Of a stretch of DNA of 31,756 nt, positions 1-7,273 are shown piece by piece. This stretch comes from an uncultured Bacteroides sp. GTDB taxonomy: Bacteria > Bacteroidota > Bacteroidia > Bacteroidales > Bacteroidaceae. The notes beneath the pieces are model-generated. The model did no database searches, was not told the origin of the DNA, and saw only the letters and a list, made by a program, of their open reading frames with translations. The stretch covers positions 1 to 31,756 of the forward strand of contig NZ_CAJLKP010000072.1 in NCBI RefSeq assembly GCF_905207245.1. The letters are read 5' to 3'. Each line of letters starts with the position of its first letter. Position 1 is the first letter of the stretch. Position numbers and translations under genes: made by a program.

Positions 1-78
1 AAAATATATTGAGTAAACTAACTTAGGTATAACAAGCGAAGTTGTCAACTAAATCCAGTACAGTACATTTCTTCCCAC

Positions 79-204
79 GGGAACAATAGTTTCCTGAGCT
101 GGGAACTGGGGTTTCTCCTCATAGAAACTCGAGTTTCCTTTAATGGGAACTGTCGTTCCCTTACGTGGGAACGCGCGTTCCCCTTCGTGGAAACCGAACT
201 CGGT
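79..204. repeat. Tandem array of six 22-bp palindromic units
   Basis: Six units start at 79, 101, 123, 145, 167 and 189, exactly 22 bp apart. Each follows GGGAAC-N4-GTTYCC-N6, so each unit is a 16-bp dyad with a 4-nt centre. Units 4 and 5 are perfect (GGGAAC/GTTCCC). Units 1 and 2 differ by C-to-T changes in the right arm, which keep G-U pairing if the plus strand is transcribed. Unit 3 has one mismatch and unit 6 is decayed. The array lies downstream of folB (minus strand), in its 3' region. Function unknown: it could be an array of protein-binding dyads on one DNA face, or a row of small RNA hairpins. Confidence 0.85.
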
Positions 205-312
205 GAGTGCTGACAAACCGTTTGTCAACACTCATCATCACGTTGTCAGCACTGCGAGTGAACACCCATCAACAAAAGGATTGAAGTATGTCAGTGCTGG
301 AGTGCTGACAAC
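204..312. repeat. Inverted repeats built on the core AGTGCTGACAA
   Basis: A second repeat family directly follows the 22-bp array. Positions 204-217 and 221-234 form 14-bp inverted arms around a 3-bp centre with one mismatch. A further copy, GTTGTCAGCACT at 242-253, is a perfect inverted match to AGTGCTGACAAC at 301-312, 47 bp away. AGTGCTG also occurs directly repeated at 293-299 and 301-307. No reading frame explains the conservation. Function unknown. Confidence 0.75.
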
Positions 313-333
313 TTTGCAAAAAAGTTATTATAG

Positions 334-696
334 TCAGGCTCTTTCGCAGTGCACTTCCACTCCTGCCGCATCCATATCGGCTCCCATAGGTGGATTACGC
401 TTGGCAAGTTTCAACTCAATGCCTTTTACGGCGGGGAAGGTGCGGAACAGTCGTTTCACGATGCGCCCACAGGCGTGTTCCAGCAATTTGGAGGGGATGT
501 CCATTTCTGCTTTAATGTTCTCGTATACATCGGCATAGCTCACGGTGTGTGTCACGTCGTCCGTCTCGGCAGCACGGGCAATGTCAACTTTCAACCTCAG
601 GTTAATGACAAACTCATTACCCACTTCGCGTTCCTGTTCACCTACACCGTGATAGGCGAAGAAACGGACATTATCAAGGAATATGTAACTGTTCAT
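334..696 (-). CDS. folB: Dihydroneopterin aldolase (FolB)
   Basis: Predicted to convert 7,8-dihydroneopterin to 6-hydroxymethyl-dihydropterin and glycolaldehyde in folate synthesis, in the cytoplasm. The 120-aa length is normal for the family. The N-terminal YIFLDNVRFFAYHGV segment is the FolB signature, with the expected Tyr/His after the first strand, and the EFVINLRLKVD strand and the TVSYADVYENI region follow in order. I chose the ATG at 696; the frame opens two codons earlier with TTG, less likely because a normal ATG follows at once. A good Bacteroides promoter lies at 723-753. The gene is downstream of malQ but separated from it by a strong terminator, so it is probably its own unit. 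No terminator is evident downstream; the repeat region at 79-312 lies there instead. Confidence 0.93.
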   Translation of the reverse strand: MNSYIFLDNVRFFAYHGVGEQEREVGNEFVINLRLKVDIARAAETDDVTHTVSYADVYENIKAEMDIPSKLLEHACGRIVKRLFRTFPAVKGIELKLAKRNPPMGADMDAAGVEVHCERA

Positions 697-722
697 AATC
701 AAATAGAATAACTGGTAAGTGA

Positions 723-753
723 CAAAAATAAGAATTCTCTACCACTGTACAAA
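723..753 (-). promoter_or_regulatory. Predicted folB promoter
   Basis: On the minus strand a -33 TTTG (750-753) is followed after 19 bp by TATTTTTG (723-730), matching the Bacteroides TTTG / TAnnTTTG pattern. The -7 element ends 26 bp before the ATG. The -33 box touches the terminator of the upstream malQ gene. Confidence 0.7.
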
Positions 754-796
754 GAAAACAGGCGGATAAGTCTTCGGACCTATCCGCCTGTTTTCT
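753..796 (-). terminator. Intrinsic terminator of malQ
   Basis: AAAACAGGCGGATA and its complement TATCCGCCTGTTTT form a long GC-rich stem closed by a TTCG-type loop (about 771-776). On the minus strand the stem is followed by a T-rich stretch. It sits just after the malQ stop codon. Confidence 0.85.
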
Positions 797-813
797 AACT
801 GGGAAGGTGGTCA

Positions 814-3513
814 TTACCCTTTCCGTCCCGTCTGTTCTATCAATCCTTTAATCTTTTCGTTCAGGCTTTCCGCTTTCATCAGTTGTTCCAGTGTCAGGTG
901 CATGCGGTAGCGCCAGTAATGTCTTGGGTTGGCGGGTATGTTGATGCGTTCTTCCTGTACATTGGGGTTACGCCATTTGCCGTCCATAGCCATCCAGTCC
1001 TGTAAGGAGAGGATGCAAAGGATGGAGTTACTGTAAAGATGGGCGCGCACCACTTCTTCGCAGAGTTCCGGGGTAGCAAATGCCGGTGCGGTGCCGTAAT
1101 GCCCCAGTATGGAGTTGTAGTAGCGTTGCGTCTGTTGGAAATCTTCTTCCCACCAACCGCGAAGCGTGGACATATCGTGCGTAGAGATGGTGCAAACAGA
1201 GCGGTACGGATACCAATCCGGATGTCCGAATTCTTGCGACGGGTCTTTCGGCATGCGCTGTATTTCCAGACTGAGGATGCGCAGGTCGTTCATTACCCAA
1301 GCCACGCAGTCGGGTATCATACCGAGGTCTTCACCACACACCAGCATGCGGGTGGATTGCGTCAGTTGCGGCAACTTTTTCATAGCCTGATCGCGCCAGA
1401 AGTCGTTGTGGCGGTGATAGTAGTACTGGTCGTACAGGCGGTTGAAAGCCGCCTTGTCCCAATCATTCAGTGCTCGGTAGATGAAATCGTGCTGCACACC
1501 GATGCGGGGGTGGAATTTGTTCGGGTCTTCGCGGTCGGGCACAAAGAGCACATTGCTGATGAGTGCATATAATCCGTCGCGTATCCAAATGCTGTCCTCG
1601 TCCGTCTTTCCGGCAAAGTAAGCCTCTACTTTGCGTTGGGTGTCGAACTCGGGGCGCATGCGATAAATCTCCCAAGTGTCCGTAGGCTCTATGAATGTCT
1701 GTTTCACGTAATCTGTGTGCGGACCGAACATCTGTCCTAGGAAATACTCATGTATATACGGTTTCACGAAGAAGTCTTCGCGGAACGCCATTCCGTAGCT
1801 TTCTATCTCTTCGCGCGTCATAGGCAGAGCGGGGACGAATTGTCCCAGCAATCCGTGTACGGCGTGCATCGGGATTTCCCAGATGCGGAAGAAACCCAGA
1901 ATATGGTCGATGCGGTAAGCGTCGAAGTATTCCGACATCTTGCGGAAACGCTTCATCCACCAGGAATAACCGTCTTTCTCCATTACATCCCAGTTGTAAG
2001 TGGGGAAGCCCCAGTTCTGGCCGTTCACGGAGAAGTCATCGGGTGGTGCACCCGCTTGGCCGTTCAGATTGAAGTAGTAGGGTTCCGTCCACGCTTCCAC
2101 GCTGTTGCGGCTGATACCGATAGGAATATCGCCTTTCAGCACTACGCCGTTGGCGCGTGCATGTTCAGTTGCTGCCAGCAATTGCAGGTGCAAGTGAAAC
2201 TGGATAAAGAAATAGATGGCGATGTGTGGATAGTCGGCAGATTCCGGCTGACACAGTTTCTCAATTTCTTCTGCTTTATATTCGGTGAACTTCGGCCATT
2301 CGCGGAAGTTGGGCGTTTTGTAGGCATCGCGCAGGTAGCTGAATGCGGCATAAGGCTGCAACCATTCTTTATTGTTTTCAAAGAATTGGCGGAAGGCTTC
2401 GGATGCCAGCACTTTCTCGCCCTCTTGTTTGTATATCAGGCGGAAATACTCCCACTTGGTTTGGTTTACTGCTTCGTAATCCACGGTAGGAAGAGCGTTC
2501 AGTTCTTTCTGCCGCTTATTGAACTCTGCCATTTTCTCTTTGTCTTTCAACGTTCCCATCTGTTTGAGGTCGGCATACATGGGGTGGAAAGCATAAATGG
2601 AAATGCTGTTGTACGGATAAGAATCTGTCCACGTGTGTGTCATGGTGGTGTCGTTGATGGGCAATATCTGCACGGCTTTCTGGCGGGTGAGCACTGCCCA
2701 GTCTATCATTTTCCTGAGGTCGCCGAAGTCACCTACGCCGAAGCTCTTTTCGGAACGCAGCGAGAAGATGGGAACGGCTACTCCGGCACCTTTCCAGTCG
2801 GGCAGGGCGAAGTAAACGTAACGGTCGCCGATTACCAGCGTTTCGTTAGTGCCTATTTGCGGGTCGGCCATGTAGCGGTTGGGGTTGTTCTCCCATGCCA
2901 CGGCACGGCGTTCTTTCTTATTATAAAGAATGAATTTATACTCCAGCGGGAAGCTGATTTTTCCGGCATCCACTTCAACTTGCCATTCGGGGAAGTTGGC
3001 GTCGCTCATGAGAACGGCTTTGTCTGCATCCCAATCTCCCAGCGTTTTCTGGTTGCCGCAAATGCCCAGACAGTGGTCGTTATCGATGCACGGGGCATAC
3101 GCTTTTATCAACAACCCTTTCTTGTGACTCTTTGGAGCGGCATTGCGTTCGGGGTGTGCCAACAGGGATTCTGTGAAGGCGGCTGTGTAGAAGTATTGCT
3201 GTTCGGGCAGATTCTTCCAACAGTCCTGCAGGCGGTATACTTTCTTCTTGTCACCTGATACGTAGAGAGTGCGGGGAAGATTATCCCACTCCGTCCGTAT
3301 GTTTTTGCCGTCGCGATAGATTTGATAACTGTATTGAACAATGCCGTTTTCCGGCGCTTGAATGTCCGCTTCTAAAGTCCAGTGAATACCATCTACGGTT
3401 TGTAATGGTACGGCTTTTCCGGGTTGATTATCACCCAGTTCCGGAACAGAGCCTATGACTCTGACCTCTTCACCCCAACTGGTGCGGTACTCGATATGAA
3501 AAGATAGTATCAT
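814..3513 (-). CDS. malQ: 4-alpha-glucanotransferase (amylomaltase, GH77) with two CBM20 domains
   Basis: Transfers alpha-1,4-glucan segments between malto-oligosaccharides in the cytoplasm, part of starch/maltodextrin or glycogen use. At 899 aa it is much longer than the classical ~500-700-aa MalQ. Two starch-binding CBM20-like domains occupy about residues 2-100 and 133-225, and the GH77 barrel runs from about 245. Catalytic residues are visible: D536 in YRIDH (nucleophile), E728 in CGEDLG (acid/base) and D780 in STHDM. About 190 residues separate D536 and E728, against about 47 in a typical amylomaltase, which is the insertion seen in plant DPE2-type enzymes. A LacI-type operator-like palindrome and a large inverted repeat lie upstream. 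It ends at a strong terminator before folB. Confidence 0.95.
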   Translation of the reverse strand: MILSFHIEYRTSWGEEVRVIGSVPELGDNQPGKAVPLQTVDGIHWTLEADIQAPENGIVQYSYQIYRDGKNIRTEWDNLPRTLYVSGDKKKVYRLQDCWKNLPEQQYFYTAAFTESLLAHPERNAAPKSHKKGLLIKAYAPCIDNDHCLGICGNQKTLGDWDADKAVLMSDANFPEWQVEVDAGKISFPLEYKFILYNKKERRAVAWENNPNRYMADPQIGTNETLVIGDRYVYFALPDWKGAGVAVPIFSLRSEKSFGVGDFGDLRKMIDWAVLTRQKAVQILPINDTTMTHTWTDSYPYNSISIYAFHPMYADLKQMGTLKDKEKMAEFNKRQKELNALPTVDYEAVNQTKWEYFRLIYKQEGEKVLASEAFRQFFENNKEWLQPYAAFSYLRDAYKTPNFREWPKFTEYKAEEIEKLCQPESADYPHIAIYFFIQFHLHLQLLAATEHARANGVVLKGDIPIGISRNSVEAWTEPYYFNLNGQAGAPPDDFSVNGQNWGFPTYNWDVMEKDGYSWWMKRFRKMSEYFDAYRIDHILGFFRIWEIPMHAVHGLLGQFVPALPMTREEIESYGMAFREDFFVKPYIHEYFLGQMFGPHTDYVKQTFIEPTDTWEIYRMRPEFDTQRKVEAYFAGKTDEDSIWIRDGLYALISNVLFVPDREDPNKFHPRIGVQHDFIYRALNDWDKAAFNRLYDQYYYHRHNDFWRDQAMKKLPQLTQSTRMLVCGEDLGMIPDCVAWVMNDLRILSLEIQRMPKDPSQEFGHPDWYPYRSVCTISTHDMSTLRGWWEEDFQQTQRYYNSILGHYGTAPAFATPELCEEVVRAHLYSNSILCILSLQDWMAMDGKWRNPNVQEERINIPANPRHYWRYRMHLTLEQLMKAESLNEKIKGLIEQTGRKG

Positions 3514-3531
3514 ATAATATTAGATTTAGTA

Positions 3532-3586
3532 ATAGCTGCAATGATTATGCAAGTATAGACATTATTCCGCATAATCACGCAGCTAT
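3532..3586. repeat. Interrupted inverted repeat in the malQ leader
   Basis: ATAGCTGC (3532-3539) and GATTATGC (3543-3550) pair in order with GCATAATC (3569-3576) and GCAGCTAT (3579-3586). This gives 16 paired bases with a small asymmetric bulge and an 18-nt loop. The loop edge holds TATACTTG on the minus strand (3550-3557), one base from a TAnnTTTG -7 element. It lies 19-73 bp upstream of the malQ start. It could be an operator, a leader hairpin, or the 3' hairpin of nrdJ, although no T-tract follows. Confidence 0.6.
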
Positions 3587-3612
3587 CGCTATCTAAGTTT
3601 TTTAAAATCCTA

Positions 3613-3626
3613 TGCAAACGTTTGTG
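3613..3626. promoter_or_regulatory. LacI/MalR-type operator-like palindrome upstream of malQ
   Basis: TGCAAACGTTTGTG contains the perfect palindrome CAAACGTTTG with a central CG. This is the classic core of LacI-family operators; maltose regulators of the MalR type use GCAAACGTTTGC-like sites. It lies about 100 bp upstream of the malQ start and about 55 bp upstream of its possible -7 element. Binding by such a regulator is inference; no regulator gene is in the window. Confidence 0.5.
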
Positions 3627-3648
3627 CTTGCTTTCTGCACATCAAATA

Positions 3649-6186
3649 TCATCCGCAACGCGAAGCTCCGCAAGTGGTGCAAATGAGGCAACCTTCTTGA
3701 TATACAAGTGTTTCGTTGCCGCAATTCGGACATTTCTTGCCTTTGGCTTCTGTGCCGTCCGTAATGTATTTCTTCAAAGCGCGTTCCACACCGTTCTTCC
3801 AGGTATTGATGCTTTCGCTGTCCAGTTGCAGAGAACCGACCAATTTGATAACCTGTTCGATAGGCATACGGTAACGCAATACACCGGAAATCAGCTTGGC
3901 GTAGTTCCAGTATTCTTTGTTGAACTTCTCGGACAGACCTTCAATGGTGACTTTGTAACCACGTTTGTTCTGGAACTGGAAGTCATAACGCTTGTTGCCG
4001 TCTTTATCCACGTTCTTGATAATGTGTCCGGTCGTCACGTTCTTCGGCAGGATGATACCTTCATCATCGTCCTGGAGACCGGTGAAGATTTCATATGGAT
4101 GGTCGTCCAGCAAACCGACGAATGCTACCCATTTCTCCTTATTGTTCTGGAAGCGTACGATGTCGGCTTCAAGTACCGTAGGACGGGTTTCTACCACCGT
4201 AGGCGGTTTGCAGGGAGGCAGGTCTTCCTTCTTATCGCTTTTTGCCGAAATGAGTACGCCGGAACGGGAGCCGTCACGATAAACCGTACAGCCTTTGCAA
4301 CCGGACTTCCATGCTTCCACATACAAGCGGTTCACCAGGTCTTCGTCTACGTCGTTCGGAAGGTTGATAGTTACGCTGATAGAGTGGTCCACCCATTTCT
4401 GGATGCGTCCCTGCATCTTGACTTTCATCAGCCAGTCCACATCATTGGAGGTTGCTTTATAATAAGGTGATTGCTCAACCAAAGCATCGATCTCTTCTTG
4501 CGTATAGCGTTTGGCCGGATCGTATCCTTTTGCTTCGAGCCACGTCACAAACTTGGGGTGGAAGACAATATATTCTTCAAAAGCATCGCCCGTATCATCC
4601 ACGAAGTCGATGTGTACATTGGTGTCGTTCGGGTTTACTTTACGGCGGCGTTTGTACACAGGTAGGAATACGGGTTCTATACCGGAAGTGGTCTGTGTCA
4701 TCAAACTGGTAGTACCTGTCGGAGCAATGGTGAGGCAGGCGATATTACGGCGTCCGTACTTCTTCATTTCTTCATACAGTTCCGGGTCAGCTTCGCGCAA
4801 ACGGTTGATGAACGGATTATTCTTTTCTCGTTCGGTGTCATAGATCTCGAAAGCACCACGTTCTTTTGCCATCTCTACAGATGAGCGGTAAGCGTTCAGG
4901 GCAACAGTCTTATGTACTTCTTCGGAAAACTCTGTGGCTTCTTCCGTGCCATAACGCAATCCCAATGCAGCAAGCATATCGCCTTCGGCAGTAATACCTA
5001 CACCGGTGCGGCGTCCTTGTCCGCTCTTCTTATATATCTTGTCCCACAATACACGTTCCGTGTGCTTCACGTCTTCGTTTTCGGGGTCGGCATCAATTTT
5101 CTCTATAATACGCTCAATCTTCTCCAATTCCAGGTCGATGATATCGTCCATGATGCGTTGAGCCAAAGCTACATGTTTCTTGAACAATTCGAAGTCGAAA
5201 TATGCATCCGGCTTGAAAGGATTCACCACATAAGAGTAAAGATTGATAGCGAGCAAACGGCAGGAGTCGTATGGACACAAAGGGATTTCACCACATGGAT
5301 TGGTAGAAACAGTGCGGTATCCCAGGTCGGCATAACAATCGGGTACTGACTCTTTTAATATGGTATCCCAGAACAATACACCCGGTTCTGCCGATTTCCA
5401 TGCATTGTGAACGATTTTCTTCCACAGGTTGGTGGCATTGATTTCTTTCTGCACAGTCGGCTCGGAAGAATTAACAGGGTATTGTTGTATATACGGGGTG
5501 CCTGTGACAACGGCCGGCATAAAAGCATCGTCCAGTTTCACTGATACGTTGGCACCTGTCACTTTACCTTCTGTCATCTTGGCGTCAATGAATGCTTCCG
5601 AATCAGGGTGCTTGATAGATACGCTCAACATCAGTGCACCGCGTCTTCCGTCCTGAGCAACTTCACGCGTAGAATTGGAATAGCGCTCCATGAAAGGAAC
5701 CAACCCTGTGGAAGTCAGCGCTGAATTCTTTACCGGGGAACCTTTCGGGCGGATGTGCGACAAATCGTGTCCTACGCCACCGCGGCGTTTCATCAGTTGC
5801 ACTTGTTCTTCGTCTACTTTGAAGATGGCACCATATGAATCGGCTTCGCCATCTACTCCGATAACGAAACAGTTGGATAAAGATGCTACCTGGTAGTTGT
5901 TGCCAATTCCGGTCATCGGACTTCCTTGCGGAACGATGTACTTGAAGTGGTCGAGCAATTCGAATAACTCCTCTGCACTTAGTGGATTAGAGTATTTAGC
6001 CTCAATACGGGCTACTTCATTGGCTATTCTCCAATGCATGTCTTCCGGAGATTTCTCGTAAATATTTCCGAAAGAATCCTTTACTGCGTACTTGTTTACC
6101 CAAACACGCGCAGCCAGTTCGTCACCCTGAAAATATCGTAAAGATTCTTCATAGGCTTCTTCGTAAGAATAAGTTTGTTTTTCCAC
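3649..6186 (-). CDS. nrdJ: Adenosylcobalamin-dependent (class II) ribonucleoside-diphosphate reductase
   Basis: Reduces ribonucleotides to deoxyribonucleotides for DNA synthesis using adenosylcobalamin radical chemistry, so it needs no oxygen. The 845-aa length fits the long class II form. Visible motifs are SLSNCFV (C106), the active-site loop NPCGE (296-300, C298), NIACLTIAPTGT (C484 region) and a C-terminal cysteine-rich tail with C819, C822, C833, C836, C839 and C844, suggesting a zinc-ribbon or redox tail. The start codon is GTG; no in-frame ATG lies between it and the predicted promoter at 6263-6293, giving a leader of about 70 nt. No cobalamin-riboswitch B12 box was seen in that leader. 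It is co-directional with malQ, 135 bp downstream. Confidence 0.95.
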   Translation of the reverse strand: MEKQTYSYEEAYEESLRYFQGDELAARVWVNKYAVKDSFGNIYEKSPEDMHWRIANEVARIEAKYSNPLSAEELFELLDHFKYIVPQGSPMTGIGNNYQVASLSNCFVIGVDGEADSYGAIFKVDEEQVQLMKRRGGVGHDLSHIRPKGSPVKNSALTSTGLVPFMERYSNSTREVAQDGRRGALMLSVSIKHPDSEAFIDAKMTEGKVTGANVSVKLDDAFMPAVVTGTPYIQQYPVNSSEPTVQKEINATNLWKKIVHNAWKSAEPGVLFWDTILKESVPDCYADLGYRTVSTNPCGEIPLCPYDSCRLLAINLYSYVVNPFKPDAYFDFELFKKHVALAQRIMDDIIDLELEKIERIIEKIDADPENEDVKHTERVLWDKIYKKSGQGRRTGVGITAEGDMLAALGLRYGTEEATEFSEEVHKTVALNAYRSSVEMAKERGAFEIYDTEREKNNPFINRLREADPELYEEMKKYGRRNIACLTIAPTGTTSLMTQTTSGIEPVFLPVYKRRRKVNPNDTNVHIDFVDDTGDAFEEYIVFHPKFVTWLEAKGYDPAKRYTQEEIDALVEQSPYYKATSNDVDWLMKVKMQGRIQKWVDHSISVTINLPNDVDEDLVNRLYVEAWKSGCKGCTVYRDGSRSGVLISAKSDKKEDLPPCKPPTVVETRPTVLEADIVRFQNNKEKWVAFVGLLDDHPYEIFTGLQDDDEGIILPKNVTTGHIIKNVDKDGNKRYDFQFQNKRGYKVTIEGLSEKFNKEYWNYAKLISGVLRYRMPIEQVIKLVGSLQLDSESINTWKNGVERALKKYITDGTEAKGKKCPNCGNETLVYQEGCLICTTCGASRCG

Positions 6187-6262
6187 GATGCTTTTTTCCT
6201 TAGATTTATTTTTTAATAAGTAAGAGTGTAGAAGTAATACCTATCATTAACAAATGTGATTG

Positions 6263-6293
6263 CAAAGCTAAGCATGTTTTTTGTTATATCAAA
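6263..6293 (-). promoter_or_regulatory. Predicted nrdJ promoter
   Basis: On the minus strand TTTG (6290-6293), 19 bp, then TAGCTTTG (6263-6270), matching the Bacteroides consensus. It predicts a leader of about 70 nt before the GTG start. Confidence 0.7.
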
Positions 6294-6503
6294 ATAAAAA
6301 GAGAATAAATTATGAACAGGGTGTGAGTTTTCCGTTTTATAATAATAGTTTGTTGATTTATAGAATATTAGCAATTTGTGGTGAACAAAAAGTTTTCCAA
6401 AAAGAAAATTAATACTAGAGGCATGATAAGTAGCATACTTGCTTTTAGAAAACATAGTCAAACTTTAGACTCGCTATTTAGCAATAGTCTGTCATTCTTT
6501 TCC

Positions 6504-6511
6504 TATATTTG
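6504..6511 (+). promoter_or_regulatory. Predicted -7 element of the nitroreductase gene
   Basis: TATATTTG matches TAnnTTTG. It decides the gene start: the upstream TTG at 6509 lies inside this element, so translation should begin at the ATG at 6527. No convincing -33 box is visible at the usual spacing. Confidence 0.55.
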
Positions 6512-6526
6512 CAAAAAAATGAAAGA

Positions 6527-7261
6527 ATGGAAATCCTAAAACAAAGAAGAACAATCCGCAAATATCAGCAGAAAGATATTTCTCCTGATTTGTTAAATGA
6601 TTTGCTTGATTCCGCATTCCGTGCTTCTACAGTGGGGAATATGCAGGTGTATAGTGTAATTGTAACGCGTGATGCTGACAGGAAAGCTAAGCTGGCACCA
6701 GCTCATTTTAATCAGCCGATGGTGCAAAGCGCACCTGTGGTTTTGACGTTTTGTATAGACCTGCGTCGTTTCAGCAAGTGGTGCGAACAGCGAAAAGCAG
6801 TTCCCGGATATAATAATCTTGAATGGTTCGTGACCGGATCTGTAGATGCTCTGCTGGTAGCACAGACTTTTTGTGTAGCTGCTGAAGAAAAAGGCTTGGG
6901 AATTTGCTATTTGGGAACGACTACTTATAACCCGCAAATGATTATCGAAGCTCTGGAGTTGCCGGAGTTAGTATTCCCTATTACTACAGTGACGGTGGGT
7001 TGGCCTGCTGAGGAGCCTGCTCAAGTGGATCGTTTGCCACTAGAGGCCATTATACATGAGGAGACTTATCATGATTATACGCCGGAAGACATAGACCGCT
7101 TGTATGCTTATAAAGAATCTTTGCCTGAAAATAAGCAGTTCATTCTTGAAAATAATAAAGAAACATTAGCTCAAGTCTTTACGGATGTACGTTATAAGAA
7201 AGAGGATAACGAAGCAATGTCGGAGAATCTTTGGAATGTAATAAAAAAGCAGGGTTTTTAA
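6527..7261 (+). CDS. Nitroreductase-family flavin oxidoreductase
   Basis: A probable FMN-dependent NAD(P)H oxidoreductase of about 244 aa. The opening MEILKQRRTIRKYQ with the RRTIRKY motif is the family's FMN-phosphate-binding start, followed by the ASTVGNMQVY segment (about 33-42) and EEKGLGICYLGTT (about 124-136), the usual glycine-rich flavin-contact region, and VTVGWPAEEP. A C-terminal tail rich in charged residues follows. The substrate is unknown; homologues act on nitroaromatics, quinones or flavins. The start at 6527 is chosen because a longer TTG start falls in the promoter. The stop codon lies in the loop of a terminator shared with dnaA, and the two stop codons overlap. Confidence 0.88.
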   Translation: MEILKQRRTIRKYQQKDISPDLLNDLLDSAFRASTVGNMQVYSVIVTRDADRKAKLAPAHFNQPMVQSAPVVLTFCIDLRRFSKWCEQRKAVPGYNNLEWFVTGSVDALLVAQTFCVAAEEKGLGICYLGTTTYNPQMIIEALELPELVFPITTVTVGWPAEEPAQVDRLPLEAIIHEETYHDYTPEDIDRLYAYKESLPENKQFILENNKETLAQVFTDVRYKKEDNEAMSENLWNVIKKQGF

Positions 7262-7273
7262 CCCTGCTTTTTT
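7243..7273. terminator. Bidirectional terminator shared by the nitroreductase gene and dnaA
   Basis: AAAAAAGCAGGGTT and AACCCTGCTTTTTT form a symmetric stem with A-tract and T-tract on both sides, so it works in both directions. The stop codons of both genes (7259-7261 plus, 7258-7260 minus) are in the loop, and the last codons of both genes are in the stem. Confidence 0.9.

Larger units (their letters stand above)
6187..6526. other. AT-rich divergent intergenic region, nrdJ / nitroreductase
   Basis: These 340 bp are strongly AT-rich and carry the nrdJ promoter (minus) and the nitroreductase -7 element (plus). A reading frame of 82 codons on the minus strand at 6213-6461 looks like chance in AT-rich DNA. 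I see no structured riboswitch, repeat or RNA gene. Confidence 0.6.

Noticed and set aside
49..231. 60-codon open frame on the minus strand
   Set aside because: It runs through the 22-bp palindrome array; the peptide pattern is a by-product of the repeats, and the 22-bp period would shift the frame, so no protein repeat is kept.
349..711. 120-codon plus-strand frame opposite folB
   Set aside because: It is the antisense shadow of folB, which has clear family motifs and a promoter.
1750..3258. 502-codon plus-strand frame opposite malQ
   Set aside because: Long antisense frame without recognisable domains; malQ on the other strand has intact catalytic motifs. The length follows from codon bias.
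6213..6461. 82-codon minus-strand frame upstream of nrdJ
   Set aside because: AT-rich, low complexity, and it overlaps the nrdJ promoter; no sign of a real protein.
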